A DNA stretch of 64,000 nt. It comes from Gammaproteobacteria bacterium. GTDB taxonomy: Bacteria > Pseudomonadota > Gammaproteobacteria > Nevskiales > Nevskiaceae. The stretch spans positions 310,001-374,000 of the forward strand of contig JAPLSB010000017.1 of assembly GCA_026398875.1 (NCBI GenBank), given 5' to 3'. Below are positions 7,712 through 17,519 of the stretch, piece by piece. Both the position numbers and the translations under genes were made by a program. Under the pieces are notes generated by a model. That model was not told the DNA's origin. It did no database searches and saw nothing but the letters and a program-made list of their open reading frames with translations. Each line of letters starts with the position of its first letter. The stretch's first letter is position 1.

Positions 7712-9832
7712 ATGAATCCTGTCATTCCGCGCGGCCGTTCCGGCCGTGCTGCCGTTGCTGCATCCGTCGTTCATCGCGCTTCGCGCCTGCTGCCGCTGAT
7801 CGCCGCCGCCGCGAGCTTTCCGATGCTGGCCAGCGCCGACGAACCCGCCGTCGAACTCGATACCGTCACGGTCCGCGCCAATCCGCTCGGCAAGACCTCC
7901 GATCAACTGGTGCAGCCGACGACCGTCGTCGATGGCGACGAGCTGAACCGCAAGCGCCGCGGCACGATCGGCGAAACGCTGGAGAACGAGCCCGGCATCT
8001 CGACCACCGATTTCGGTGCCGGCGCTGGACGGCCGGTGATCCGCGGCCAGGCCGGGCCAAGGGTCGAGGTGCTGGAGAACGGCATCAGCTCGCTCGATGT
8101 TTCCGATGTCAGCCCGGACCACGCGGTCGGCATCGATGTCAGCAACGCCCGCTCGATCGAAGTGCTCAGAGGCCCGGCGACGCTGATCTACGGCAGTCGC
8201 GCGCTCGGCGGCGTCGTCAACGTGCTCAACGGCCGCCTGCCGACCGCCGTCGACGAAGGCTTCCATGGCGTGCTCGAAGGCCAGTACGGCAGCAATGCCG
8301 ACGACCGCAACGGCGCGCTGGAACTCGATTACGGCATCGGCCATCACCAGATCCATGTCGACGCCGCCGGTCGCAAGGCCGGCGAGTACGACATCCCCGG
8401 CAATGCCCGTGTCGACGGTCAGGGCAGCCAGGGTGTTCTCGCCAACAGCCGTACGCAAACCAATTCGACTGGCTTCTCGTACGGCTACGTCCGTGGCGGC
8501 AGCTCGGTGAGCTTTGCGGTGTCGACCTTCGGTGCCGTCTACGGCCTGCCGCAGGAGGAAGAGGCGTTCATCAACCTCGACCAGACCCGCTACGACCTGC
8601 AGGGCATCCTCGACCAGCCGCTGCCGGGCATCGAATCGGTGAAGTTCCGCGGCGCGTTCAATGCCTACGACCACACCGAATTCGAAGCGCCGGAGGAGCC
8701 GGGTACGCTGTTCCGCAACAGCCAGAACCAGAGCCGCGTGGAGATCGTCCACAAGCCGGTGTTCGGCTTCCGCGGCGTGTTCGGCGTGCAGCACGATTTC
8801 CGCCGCTTCTCGGCGATCGGCGAGGAAGCCTTCGTGCCGTCGACGCGAACGACGCAAGTCGGCGTGTTCCTGATCGAGGAGTACGCATGGAGTCAGGGCA
8901 AGTTCGAAGCCGGCGTGCGCGTGAACCGTGACACCGTGAAGCCGAACTTCACTGAGGACGGCACGCTGCCGGGGCCGAATCGCGGCTATACGCCGGTCAG
9001 CTTCTCGCTCGGCACGATCCTCAACGTGTCGGCAAACGATCACGTGAAGTTCAACTTCAGCCGTGCCCAGCGCTCGGCGGCGGCGGAAGAGCTGTTCGCC
9101 TTCGGGCCGCATCTGGCGACCGGCACCTACGAGCGCGGTCTGGCCGACGCTTCGATCGAAACAGCGAACAACATCGAGATCGGCTTCGATCATCACGACG
9201 CGCGGCTGTCGGTGGAGGCGACGCTGTACCTGAACAGCATCCGCAACTACCTGTATCTGGACGAAGTCGACGCCGGCCTTGATGCCGATGGCAGCGGCGA
9301 CGCCAGCAGCGACGGCATTGCCGACCGCGTCGACGAGGAAGGCGCGTTCGATCCGGACGGCGACCTGCTGCTGGTCGACTACCGGCAGGCCAATGCCCGC
9401 TTCTACGGCGTCGAGGGACAGGCCAGCTACAAGCTGCTGAGCGGCCCGCTGAAGCTGTCGGTCCGCGCGTTCGGCGATCAGGTGGTGGGCCAGCTGAACA
9501 GCGGCGGCGATCTGCCGCGGGTCACGCCGGCACGGGTCGGCTTCGGCTTTGATCCGGCGTTTGGTCCCTTCACGGCATCGCTCAGCTATACCCGGGTGCT
9601 CGCACAGAACGACATCGCGACGCTGGAAACCCGGACCGCCGGCTACAACCTGATGAACATCGAGGCGGCCTATCACTTCAAGCTCGCCGGGGCCGCTACT
9701 GCCGACAGCGAACTGTTCCTGCGCGCCCGCAATGTGCTCGACGACGATGCCCGGCGGCACACGTCCTTCGTCAAGGACTTCGCGCCGATTCCGGGCGCGT
9801 CGGTCTACGTCGGATTCCGGCTCGCGATCTGA
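7712..9832 (+). CDS. TonB-dependent outer-membrane receptor, ZnuD-like
   Basis: A 706-residue outer-membrane receptor. A signal peptide ends near SADEP, followed by a TonB box-like DTVTV, a plug domain (residues ~50-170, including ETLENEPGISTTDFG and RPVIRGQAGPRV) and a 22-strand barrel ending in an aromatic-poor but typical short C-terminal strand (VYVGFRLAI). The closing region RRHTSFVKDFAPIPGASV matches the pattern of ZnuD-type zinc receptors. GAGGAA lies just upstream of the ATG at 7712. A Ca-like Asp-rich stretch (DADGSGDASSDG) sits in an extracellular loop near residue 530. Neighbouring CxxC and MerC-type genes support a metal substrate, zinc being most likely; I could not find a clear Zur operator. 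Confidence 0.85.
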   Translation: MNPVIPRGRSGRAAVAASVVHRASRLLPLIAAAASFPMLASADEPAVELDTVTVRANPLGKTSDQLVQPTTVVDGDELNRKRRGTIGETLENEPGISTTDFGAGAGRPVIRGQAGPRVEVLENGISSLDVSDVSPDHAVGIDVSNARSIEVLRGPATLIYGSRALGGVVNVLNGRLPTAVDEGFHGVLEGQYGSNADDRNGALELDYGIGHHQIHVDAAGRKAGEYDIPGNARVDGQGSQGVLANSRTQTNSTGFSYGYVRGGSSVSFAVSTFGAVYGLPQEEEAFINLDQTRYDLQGILDQPLPGIESVKFRGAFNAYDHTEFEAPEEPGTLFRNSQNQSRVEIVHKPVFGFRGVFGVQHDFRRFSAIGEEAFVPSTRTTQVGVFLIEEYAWSQGKFEAGVRVNRDTVKPNFTEDGTLPGPNRGYTPVSFSLGTILNVSANDHVKFNFSRAQRSAAAEELFAFGPHLATGTYERGLADASIETANNIEIGFDHHDARLSVEATLYLNSIRNYLYLDEVDAGLDADGSGDASSDGIADRVDEEGAFDPDGDLLLVDYRQANARFYGVEGQASYKLLSGPLKLSVRAFGDQVVGQLNSGGDLPRVTPARVGFGFDPAFGPFTASLSYTRVLAQNDIATLETRTAGYNLMNIEAAYHFKLAGAATADSELFLRARNVLDDDARRHTSFVKDFAPIPGASVYVGFRLAI

Positions 9833-9852
9833 GTCTGCAGGCCTAGCTGCAG

Positions 9853-9882
9853 CCCGCACCGGCTCGGGTCAGCCGGTGCGGG
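9853..9882 (+). terminator. Strong hairpin between the TonB receptor and MerC-like genes
   Basis: A perfect 12-bp stem, CCCGCACCGGCT (9853-9864) and AGCCGGTGCGGG (9871-9882), with a 6-base loop. No T run follows, so it may be an mRNA-stabilising or attenuating hairpin rather than a full terminator. Confidence 0.6.
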
Positions 9883-9904
9883 TCAATGCTAATCTTCCGG
9901 CCCG

Positions 9905-10348
9905 ATGAAGCTGCCCCCCGATCTTTCCCCGGCTGCCGATGAGACTCCGATCCGGGGTCTCGACGGCCTTGCCATGGTGTTTTCCGCGCTGTGCCTCGTG
10001 CATTGCCTGGCGCTGCCGGTGCTGGTTGCCGCGCTGCCGCTGGCCGCGTCGAGCCTGGTCACCGACGAGCGTTTCCACCAGTGGCTGCTGCTTGGCGCCG
10101 TGCCGACCAGTCTGATCGCGCTGGGCTGGGGCTGGCGTCGGCATCGCAGCAGCGTGGTCGCATTGCTGGGGCTTTTGGGCATGGTGCTGATGGTGTTCGC
10201 CGCTTTCGGCATCCAGTTCGGCCTGCTCGATGCGCAGGGCGAACGGCTGCTGACCATCGCCGGTGCAGTGCTGCTGGCCATTGCCCACCTTCGCAACTAC
10301 CAGCTTCGCCATCACGGCCACGACCACTCGCGGCCGCATCTGCACTGA
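9905..10348 (+). CDS. MerC-domain integral membrane protein
   Basis: A 147-residue inner-membrane protein with four hydrophobic helices. The first helix contains CLVHCLALP, the Cys pair characteristic of the MerC family, and the C-terminal tail is His-rich (HHGHDHSRPHLH). MerC proteins were first known from mercury operons, but chromosomal homologues beside TonB receptors appear in zinc-starvation regulons. No other mer gene is present. The gene is 72 bases after the receptor, with a strong hairpin between them. Most likely it handles the metal delivered by the receptor; this is inference from neighbours and motifs. Confidence 0.8.
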   Translation: MKLPPDLSPAADETPIRGLDGLAMVFSALCLVHCLALPVLVAALPLAASSLVTDERFHQWLLLGAVPTSLIALGWGWRRHRSSVVALLGLLGMVLMVFAAFGIQFGLLDAQGERLLTIAGAVLLAIAHLRNYQLRHHGHDHSRPHLH

Positions 10349-10382
10349 CTCCCGCCTTCACCTGCCTGCCGGACCACGACTC

Positions 10383-11357
10383 ATGAAAGCGATCATCTGC
10401 ACCGAACTCGGCGGCCCGGAAAAGCTGGTCTTCGGTGACGTCACGCTGCCACCGCCGGCACCGAACGAGGTGCGGATCAAGGTCGCTGCTGCCGGTGTCA
10501 ATTTTCCGGACACGCTGCAGATCCAGGGCAAGTACCAGTTCAAGGCGACACCACCGTTCACGCCGGGCGCTGAAGTGTCCGGGGTGATCACGGCGGTCGG
10601 CAGCAAGGTCGCGACACTCGCGGTCGGTGATCGCGTCGCGACGCTGATCCCGATTGGCGGCTATGCCGAGGAAGTCAACGCCCAGGCCGAAGGCGTGCTG
10701 AAGCTGCCGGACGACTTCGATCTGATCGAAGCCGCTGGTTTCACGTTGGTTTACGGCACCACCATCCACGCGCTGAAGCAGCGTGGCCAGCTCAAGGCCG
10801 GCGAGACGCTGCTGGTGCTCGGTGCGGCTGGTGGCGTCGGCCTGTCGGCGATCCAGATCGGCAAGCTGATGGGCGCCCGCGTGATCGCTGCAGCATCAAG
10901 CGCGGACAAGCTCGAACTGTGCCGCGCGCAGGGTGCCGATGAGGTCATCGACTACTCCAAAGAGAGCCTGAAGGAAGCGGTCAAGAAGCTGACCAAGGGC
11001 CAGGGTGCGGACGTGATCTACGATCCGGTCGGTGGCGATCTGGCGCAGGACTGCTTTTCGGCGATCAACTGGAACGGCCGCTATCTGGTGGTCGGCTTTG
11101 CTGCCGGCACCATTCCGGAAATCGCGCTGAACCGCCTGCTGCTCAAAGGTGCTGCGGCGATCGGCGTGTTCTGGGGTGCATTCATCGTGCGCGAAGCCGC
11201 GCTCAACGCCGAAAACTTCGCCCAGCTGTTCGCCTGGCATGGCGAAGGCCGGCTCAAGCCGTTCATTTCCAAAACCTATCCGCTGGCCGATGCCGCGCAG
11301 GCGATGCTCGACATGCAGGCCCGCAAGGTCACCGGCAAAGCGGTGCTGATCCCCTGA
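10383..11357 (+). CDS. NADPH:quinone oxidoreductase family protein (medium-chain dehydrogenase)
   Basis: A 324-residue zinc-free medium-chain reductase. The N-terminal GroES-like domain begins MKAIICTELGGPEKLVF, and the nucleotide-binding Rossmann motif is LVLGAAGGVGLSAIQIGK near residue 145, followed by AAASSADKLELCRAQGADEVIDY. The zinc ligands of alcohol dehydrogenases are absent, as in quinone oxidoreductases. The long upstream extension of the frame is rejected because it overlaps the MerC-like gene and lacks homology. It lies 34 bases after the MerC-like gene on the same strand, so it could be cotranscribed, but its substrate is not predictable. Confidence 0.9.
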   Translation: MKAIICTELGGPEKLVFGDVTLPPPAPNEVRIKVAAAGVNFPDTLQIQGKYQFKATPPFTPGAEVSGVITAVGSKVATLAVGDRVATLIPIGGYAEEVNAQAEGVLKLPDDFDLIEAAGFTLVYGTTIHALKQRGQLKAGETLLVLGAAGGVGLSAIQIGKLMGARVIAAASSADKLELCRAQGADEVIDYSKESLKEAVKKLTKGQGADVIYDPVGGDLAQDCFSAINWNGRYLVVGFAAGTIPEIALNRLLLKGAAAIGVFWGAFIVREAALNAENFAQLFAWHGEGRLKPFISKTYPLADAAQAMLDMQARKVTGKAVLIP

Positions 11358-11367
11358 CCGGGCCGGC

Positions 11368-12762
11368 TCAGCGCCAGGCCAGTCGATCGCGCAGCCGCAC
11401 CACTTCACCGACGATCACCAGGCTCGCACCCTTGACTCCGGCGGCAGCCACTTCGCCAGGCAGCGCGGCGAGCGTCGACGCAATCACCCGCTGCGTGATC
11501 TGGGTGCCTTCCTCGATCAATGCGGCCGGCCAGTCCGGCGGCAGTCCATGCTCGATGAGCTTGGCGCTGAGCATCGGCAGCGAACCCAGCCCCATGTAGA
11601 TCGCCACGGTCTGGCCCGGCCGGGCCAATGCATCCCAAGGCAAGGTCAGCTGGCCATCGGCCCGCGGGTGGCCGGTGACGAAAATGCAGGCCTGGGCATA
11701 GTCGCGATGGGTCAGCGGAATGCCGGCATAGGTCGAGCAGCCGCTGGCGGCGGTGATGCCGGGCACCACCTGGAACGGCACACCAGCCTGAGCGAGACGC
11801 TCGATTTCCTCGCCACCGCGCCCGAACACGAATGGATCGCCGCCCTTCAGCCGCAGCACGCGCTTGCCTTGCCGGGCCAGCCGCACCAGTTCCTCGTTGA
11901 TCTCGTCCTGCGGCACGGTGTGCTGGTTGCGACGCTTGCCGACGAAGATCCGTTCGGCGTCACGGCGCACCAGATCGAGAATGCCGCTGCCGATCAGCCG
12001 GTCGTACAGCACGACATCGGCCTGCTGCATCAGGCGCAGCGCGCGGAACGTCAGCAGATCCGGATCGCCCGGCCCGGCGCCGACCAGATAGACCTCGCCG
12101 AGCGGGCGCTGATCGGCCAGCAGGCTGTCGAGCACGGCGTCGGCAGCCGCTTCGTCGCCGCGAAGCACCGCTTCGGCACCGGCGCTGTCGAGAAAGCGTT
12201 CCCAGAGCGCACGCCGCGCCGGCGTGTCTAGCTCCGCCTTGACCTTGTCGCGCCGGCTCTGCGTGAACGCCGCAAGCTCGCCGTAACGCTGCGGCAGTTC
12301 GGCTTCCAGCCGCTCGCGCAGGCGCCGCGCCAGCACCGGCGCGGCGCCGCCGGTGGAGATCGCGATCGTCAGCGGCGGCCGCTCGATGATCGCCGGCGTG
12401 ATGAAGGTGCTCGGCTCGGGGTCATCGACGACGTTGACCGGAATGTTCCGGGTGAGCGCGTCAGCCGCAACCTGCCGGTTCAGCGCTCGATCGTCGGTGG
12501 CGGCGATCACCAGCCGCGCGCCGTCGAGCTGTGCCGCTGCAAACGCGGTGTCCCGATGAACGACGAGGCCATCGCGGCACAGGCCGTCGAGTTCCGGATT
12601 CAGTTCCCGGGCAACCACCTCGATCCGTGGCCCGGCGCGCAGCAGCAAGCGGATCTTGCGCGCTGCGATCTCGCCGCCACCGACGACGACGACCCGGGCG
12701 TCATCGAGACGCAGCGTGATCGGGAAGTAACGCGGAACGGCAGCGGTCGGATGGTCTGACAT
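11368..12762 (-). CDS. cysG: Siroheme synthase (trifunctional CysG)
   Basis: A 464-residue protein that methylates uroporphyrinogen III, oxidises precorrin-2 and inserts iron to make siroheme, the cofactor of the sulfite reductase encoded nearby. Residues ~1-200 are the NAD-dependent dehydrogenase/ferrochelatase module ([14 protein letters not shown]). Residues ~210-455 are the SAM uroporphyrinogen methyltransferase module ([15 protein letters not shown], then [15 protein letters not shown] and [11 protein letters not shown]-like region). The start at 12762 is preferred over 12789 because a GATAAT -10-like box overlaps the upstream ATG. It is divergent from cysB. Confidence 0.96.
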   Translation of the reverse strand: MSDHPTAAVPRYFPITLRLDDARVVVVGGGEIAARKIRLLLRAGPRIEVVARELNPELDGLCRDGLVVHRDTAFAAAQLDGARLVIAATDDRALNRQVAADALTRNIPVNVVDDPEPSTFITPAIIERPPLTIAISTGGAAPVLARRLRERLEAELPQRYGELAAFTQSRRDKVKAELDTPARRALWERFLDSAGAEAVLRGDEAAADAVLDSLLADQRPLGEVYLVGAGPGDPDLLTFRALRLMQQADVVLYDRLIGSGILDLVRRDAERIFVGKRRNQHTVPQDEINEELVRLARQGKRVLRLKGGDPFVFGRGGEEIERLAQAGVPFQVVPGITAASGCSTYAGIPLTHRDYAQACIFVTGHPRADGQLTLPWDALARPGQTVAIYMGLGSLPMLSAKLIEHGLPPDWPAALIEEGTQITQRVIASTLAALPGEVAAAGVKGASLVIVGEVVRLRDRLAWR

Positions 12763-12872
12763 GGGCAACGACAAAACGGGACGCGCCATTATCGGCGCTG
12801 TTGCTGCAGGACACGGCCGCCGGTCTGTCGATCCGCACGCGCGTAGCTCCGCGATTGCCCAACGGGGAAATT

Positions 12873-13911
<1,039 letters not shown>

Positions 13912-13927
13912 TCCGCGATGATCGGAA

Positions 13928-13945
13928 CGGGCGCCGATGCGCCCG
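13928..13945 (+). terminator. Hairpin after cysB
   Basis: A 7-bp stem CGGGCGC/GCGCCCG with CGAT loop, 17 bases past the cysB stop, followed by GAAAGTTATT rather than a T run. It may terminate or attenuate transcription from cysB into cysI. Confidence 0.45.
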
Positions 13946-13948
13946 AAA

Positions 13949-13966
13949 GTTATTAGGATATTCCCC
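13949..13966 (+). promoter_or_regulatory. AT-rich candidate operator/promoter of cysI
   Basis: The sequence GTTATTAGGATATTCCCC stands out in the GC-rich cysB-cysI gap. It shares the TATTCCC element with the cysB upstream region. A CysB-type site or the core promoter is likely; exact boundaries are not determinable. Confidence 0.4.
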
Positions 13967-14025
13967 AACCCGCGCCTTACAGTGCGCACCCGCCACGCCC
14001 CGGCGGGCTTGCGAGCAGCACGTCC

Positions 14026-15696
14026 ATGTATCAATACGACGAATACGACCAGAAGCTGGTCGATGAGCGCGTCGCGCAGTTCCGCGACCAGACCCGCCGC
14101 TACCTCGCCGGCGAACTGCCGGATGACGAGTACCGGATGCTCCGGCTCCGCAACGGCCTGTACGTGCAGCGCTTCGCGCCGATGCTGCGGGTGGCCATTC
14201 CGTACGGCCTGCTGGCCTCGAAGCAGGTGCGGATGCTGGGCCACATCGCCCGCACCTACGACAAGGGCTACGGCCACCTGACGACGCGCCAGAACATCCA
14301 GTTCAACTGGCCGACCTTGGAATCGGTGCCGGACATCCTTGCCGATCTGGCCACCGTGCAGATGCACGCGATCCAGACCAGCGGCAACTGCATTCGCAAT
14401 TTCACGTCCGATCATCTGGCCGGTGTTGCCGCCGATGAACTGGTCGACCCGCGCCCGTACTGCGAGATCGCTCGCCAGTGGGCGACCTTGCACCCCGAAT
14501 TCAACTGGCTGCCGCGCAAGTTCAAGATCGCGATCAGTTCGTCGACGACCGACCGCGCCGCCACCCGCGTGCACGACATCGGCGTCCATATCGTCCGCAA
14601 CGAAGCGGGCGAACTCGGCTACACGATGTATGTCGGCGGCGGCCTTGGCCGTACCCCGATCATCGGCGTGAAGCTGCGCGACTTCCTGCCCGAAGCCGAC
14701 CTGCTGAGCTATTGCGAAGCGGTGCTGCGCGTCTACAACCGCCTCGGCCGTCGCGACAACATCTACAAGGCGCGGATCAAGATCCTGGTCAAGGAAACCG
14801 GCCCGGCGAAGTTCGCCGAACTGGTCGAAGCCGAATGGGCGCAGATCAAGGATTCGTACCTGAAGCTGACGCAGGCCGACCTCGACCGCGTCAAGCGCCA
14901 CTTCTCGCAGCCAACGTATGACGCGACTGCGGCCAACGACACGACCTACGCCGCCCGAATCGCCGCCAACCCGGCCTTCGCTGCGTGGACCCGCCGCAAT
15001 CTGAAGGCGCACCGCGTGCCCGGGTACTCGGCCGTGTTCGCGTCGCTGAAAGCCAAGGGTGTTGCGCCGGGCGACATCGACGCCGCCCAGCTCGATGCCG
15101 TGGCCGATCTCGCCGACCGCTACTCGTTCGGCGAAGTGCGCGTGACCCACACCCAGAATCTGGTTTTTGCCGACGTGCAGCAGAAGGATCTCTATCCGCT
15201 GTGGCAGGCGCTGGCCGGTATTGGTCTGGCGACGCCGAACATCGGCCTGCTGACGGACGTGATCTGCTGCCCGGGACTGGATTTCTGCAGCTTGAGCAAC
15301 GCCAGCTCGATTGCCGTCGCCGAAGAAATCTTCGAACGCTTCGAAAGCCTCGATGACCAGCACGACATCGGCGAAATGAAGCTGAACATGTCCGGCTGCA
15401 TGAATGGCTGCGGCCATCACAGCGTCGGCCACATCGGCATTCTCGGCGTCGATAAAAAGGGCGAGGAGTGGTACCAGATCACCCTTGGCGGATCGTCCAG
15501 CAACGACGCCAGCCTCGGCGATCGCACCGGCCCGAGCGTGTCGCGCGCCGATATCGCCGACGCCGTGCAGAACCTGATCGAAACCTATCTGGCCGAGCGC
15601 CACAGCGAAGACGAGTCGTTCCTCGCCTGCTATCGCCGCGTCGGCATGGCGCCGTTCAAGACTCGGCTTTACGCATCGGTCGAGGCCGAAGCATGA
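14026..15696 (+). CDS. cysI: Assimilatory sulfite (nitrite/sulfite) reductase hemoprotein
   Basis: A 556-residue siroheme-[4Fe-4S] enzyme that reduces sulfite to sulfide. Duplicated ferredoxin-like/siroheme half-domains are visible. Substrate-pocket basic residues occur in GHLTTRQNIQFNW and SGNCIRNFTSDH. The cluster cysteines are in CCPGLDFCSLSNAS and MSGCMNGCGHH. No flavoprotein CysJ gene is adjacent. Instead a DUF934 gene overlaps the stop codon, a pairing seen in pseudomonads and relatives where the reductase may take electrons from ferredoxin. Sulfite rather than nitrite is favoured by the cysG/cysB context. Confidence 0.93.
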   Translation: MYQYDEYDQKLVDERVAQFRDQTRRYLAGELPDDEYRMLRLRNGLYVQRFAPMLRVAIPYGLLASKQVRMLGHIARTYDKGYGHLTTRQNIQFNWPTLESVPDILADLATVQMHAIQTSGNCIRNFTSDHLAGVAADELVDPRPYCEIARQWATLHPEFNWLPRKFKIAISSSTTDRAATRVHDIGVHIVRNEAGELGYTMYVGGGLGRTPIIGVKLRDFLPEADLLSYCEAVLRVYNRLGRRDNIYKARIKILVKETGPAKFAELVEAEWAQIKDSYLKLTQADLDRVKRHFSQPTYDATAANDTTYAARIAANPAFAAWTRRNLKAHRVPGYSAVFASLKAKGVAPGDIDAAQLDAVADLADRYSFGEVRVTHTQNLVFADVQQKDLYPLWQALAGIGLATPNIGLLTDVICCPGLDFCSLSNASSIAVAEEIFERFESLDDQHDIGEMKLNMSGCMNGCGHHSVGHIGILGVDKKGEEWYQITLGGSSSNDASLGDRTGPSVSRADIADAVQNLIETYLAERHSEDESFLACYRRVGMAPFKTRLYASVEAEA

Positions 15697-16190
15697 GCAC
15701 GACCCTGCTGCGCAACCTGAAAGTCGAAGCCGACGACTACACGCTGCTGGCCGACGATGCGGCGCTGCCGGCAGCCGGCAAGGTGATCGTCAGCCATGCG
15801 CGCTGGCATGCCGAGCGCGACGCGCTGCTGGCCTCGAACCTTGTCGTCGGCATCAAGATTCCGAACACCGTCGACATCGCCACGGTGCTGCCGGAAATCG
15901 CCGAGCGGCCGCTGATCGCGCTCGATTTTCCGGCCTTCCCGGATGGCCGCGCCTACTCGCAGGCGCGGCTGCTGGCTGAACGCTTCGCCTACAAGGGCGA
16001 ACTGCGCGCGACCGGCAAGGCGGTGGTCCGCGACCAGATCGGCTTCATGGTCCGCTGCGGCTTCACCAGCTTCGAACTGCGTGACGGCCAGGACCCGGCT
16101 GCCTGCCTGGCGGCCGTGCACGAGTTCAGCGTGCCGTACCAGCAAGCTGCCGATCACGTGCAGCCGGTCTTCCTGCGCCGGCGGGCGTAA
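15693..16190 (+). CDS. DUF934 family protein, partner of CysI
   Basis: A 165-residue protein with the DUF934 pattern (DDAALPAAGKVIVSHARW, FPAFPDGRAYSQARLLAER, GFTSFELRDGQD). Its ATG overlaps the cysI stop by four bases, implying translational coupling. The family is nearly always beside this type of sulfite reductase and is thought to assist it, but no biochemical role is firmly known to me. There are no membrane segments or metal motifs. Confidence 0.93.
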   Translation: MSTTLLRNLKVEADDYTLLADDAALPAAGKVIVSHARWHAERDALLASNLVVGIKIPNTVDIATVLPEIAERPLIALDFPAFPDGRAYSQARLLAERFAYKGELRATGKAVVRDQIGFMVRCGFTSFELRDGQDPAACLAAVHEFSVPYQQAADHVQPVFLRRRA

Positions 16191-16241
16191 TCGGCTGACA
16201 ACAGCACAAGCCACGGCCGCCATGCCGCCGATGGCAGGTCG

Positions 16242-16247
16242 TACAAT
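16242..16247 (+). promoter_or_regulatory. Candidate moaA promoter -10 (leaderless transcript)
   Basis: TACAAT ends 5 bases before the moaA ATG, so transcription would begin at or next to the start codon. No ribosome-binding sequence is visible before the ATG, which fits a leaderless mRNA. No convincing -35 was found. Confidence 0.4.
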
Positions 16248-16252
16248 GGCGA

Positions 16253-17266
16253 ATGACCTTGCTGCCCCGCCCGACTGCCTCGCCGCCTGCGCCGATCGCT
16301 GACCGCTTCGGCCGCATCAAGCGCAAGCTGCGGATATCGTTGACGGATCGCTGCAATTTCCGGTGCCCGTACTGCATGCCGGAAAGCCCGGAATTCATGG
16401 ATCGGGCCGATCGCCTGAGCCGCGCCGAGCTGTCGCGCATCCTGATGCTGTTCGTTGCCGAACTCGGCGTGAATCGGCTGCGGCTGACCGGTGGCGAGCC
16501 GCTGCTGCGCCGGGATCTCGAAGGCATCATCAGTGACGCTCAGGCACTGCGGCCGTTCGGGCTGGAACGGATCAGCCTGACCAGCAACGCCGCACTGCTG
16601 GAAAAGCGCGCCGGCGCGCTGAAAGCGGCTGGTGTCGACGATCTGAACATCAGCCTCGATGCGATGGACCCGGCGATCTTCGGCACGCTGTCCGGCGGCC
16701 GCAGCATCAAGCCGGTGCTGGCCGGCATCGAGGCGGCGCGCGACGCCGGCATTCCGGTCAAGCTGAACGCGGTGATCATCCGCGGCATCAACGAAGGCGA
16801 GATCCTGCCACTGGCGCGTTACGCCGCTGCTGCTCGCCTGCCGCTGCGCTATATCGAATTCATGCCGCTCGACGGGCGCGGCGAATGGACCCGTGATCGC
16901 GTCGTGCCGCAGGCCGACATCCTCGAACACTTGCGCGCCGAATTCGCCGTCACGGCGCTGCCACGCTCGAACGATCCGGCCGCGTATTACGAACTCGATG
17001 ACGGCAATGAAGTTGGCATCATTGCCACCGTCTCCAATCCGTTCTGCGCCAGCTGCGATCGCCTGCGGATCACCGCCGACGGCTCTCTGTATCCCTGCCT
17101 GTTCTCGAAACACGGCATCAGCCTGCGCGATCCGATGCGCGCCGGCGCCGATGACGCCGCCCTGGCCCAGCTGATCCGCACGACCGTCTGGAACAAGGAC
17201 GCCGGCTATGCCGCCAATCCGGGTTATTCGGATCGGCCGATCGCGATGAACTCGCTTGGAGGCTGA
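16253..17266 (+). CDS. moaA: GTP 3',8-cyclase, molybdenum cofactor step 1
   Basis: A 337-residue radical-SAM enzyme converting GTP to 3',8-cyclo-GTP. The SAM cluster motif is CNFRCPYC (near residue 40) and the C-terminal GTP-binding cluster uses CASC and the later YPC. TGGEPLLR is the conserved SAM-binding loop, and the protein ends in the family's C-terminal Gly-Gly (MNSLGG), which takes part in catalysis. It is first of moaA-moaD-moaE-moaC, all closely spaced. The first ~15 residues are Pro-rich and poorly conserved. Confidence 0.97.
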   Translation: MTLLPRPTASPPAPIADRFGRIKRKLRISLTDRCNFRCPYCMPESPEFMDRADRLSRAELSRILMLFVAELGVNRLRLTGGEPLLRRDLEGIISDAQALRPFGLERISLTSNAALLEKRAGALKAAGVDDLNISLDAMDPAIFGTLSGGRSIKPVLAGIEAARDAGIPVKLNAVIIRGINEGEILPLARYAAAARLPLRYIEFMPLDGRGEWTRDRVVPQADILEHLRAEFAVTALPRSNDPAAYYELDDGNEVGIIATVSNPFCASCDRLRITADGSLYPCLFSKHGISLRDPMRAGADDAALAQLIRTTVWNKDAGYAANPGYSDRPIAMNSLGG

Positions 17267-17269
17267 GGC

Positions 17270-17515
17270 ATGCGCGTGACGGTGGAGTGCTACGGCGCGA
17301 GCAGCCGCTGGTGCGGATCGGATGCGATCACGCTCGATCTGCCCGATGGCGCGACCGGCAACGCGGCACTCGATGCCCTCGCCGACCGCTATCCGGATTT
17401 CGCTGCGCGCCGCGACTGTGTCGCGATCGCCAGCGGCGATGCCATCACCTCGCCGACCGCGCCGTTGTTCGATGGCGATGTGATCGCGCTGATCCCGCCC
17501 GTTTCCGCCGGCTGA
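17270..17515 (+). CDS. moaD: Molybdopterin synthase small subunit (sulfur carrier)
   Basis: An 81-residue ubiquitin-fold sulfur carrier that donates sulfur to precursor Z as a C-terminal thiocarboxylate within molybdopterin synthase. GGAGG lies 7 bases before the ATG, three bases after the moaA stop. The C-terminus reads ALIPPVSAG followed by TGA. The family normally ends in Gly-Gly, so the penultimate Gly is replaced by Ala here; the terminal Gly needed for the thiocarboxylate is kept. Confidence 0.92.
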   Translation: MRVTVECYGASSRWCGSDAITLDLPDGATGNAALDALADRYPDFAARRDCVAIASGDAITSPTAPLFDGDVIALIPPVSAG

Positions 17516-17519
17516 TCCG

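Noticed and set aside
9270-9380. Asp-rich calcium-binding domain in the TonB receptor
   Set aside because: The Asp/Gly stretch is most likely a single extracellular loop; no repeated EF-hand or RTX pattern is present.
9905-10348. Mercury-resistance operon
   Set aside because: Only a MerC-type protein is present; no merR, merT, merP or merA.
16191-16252. Molybdenum cofactor (Moco) riboswitch before moaA
   Set aside because: The gap is only 62 bases and lacks the expected multi-stem structure; the -10-like box lies against the start codon.
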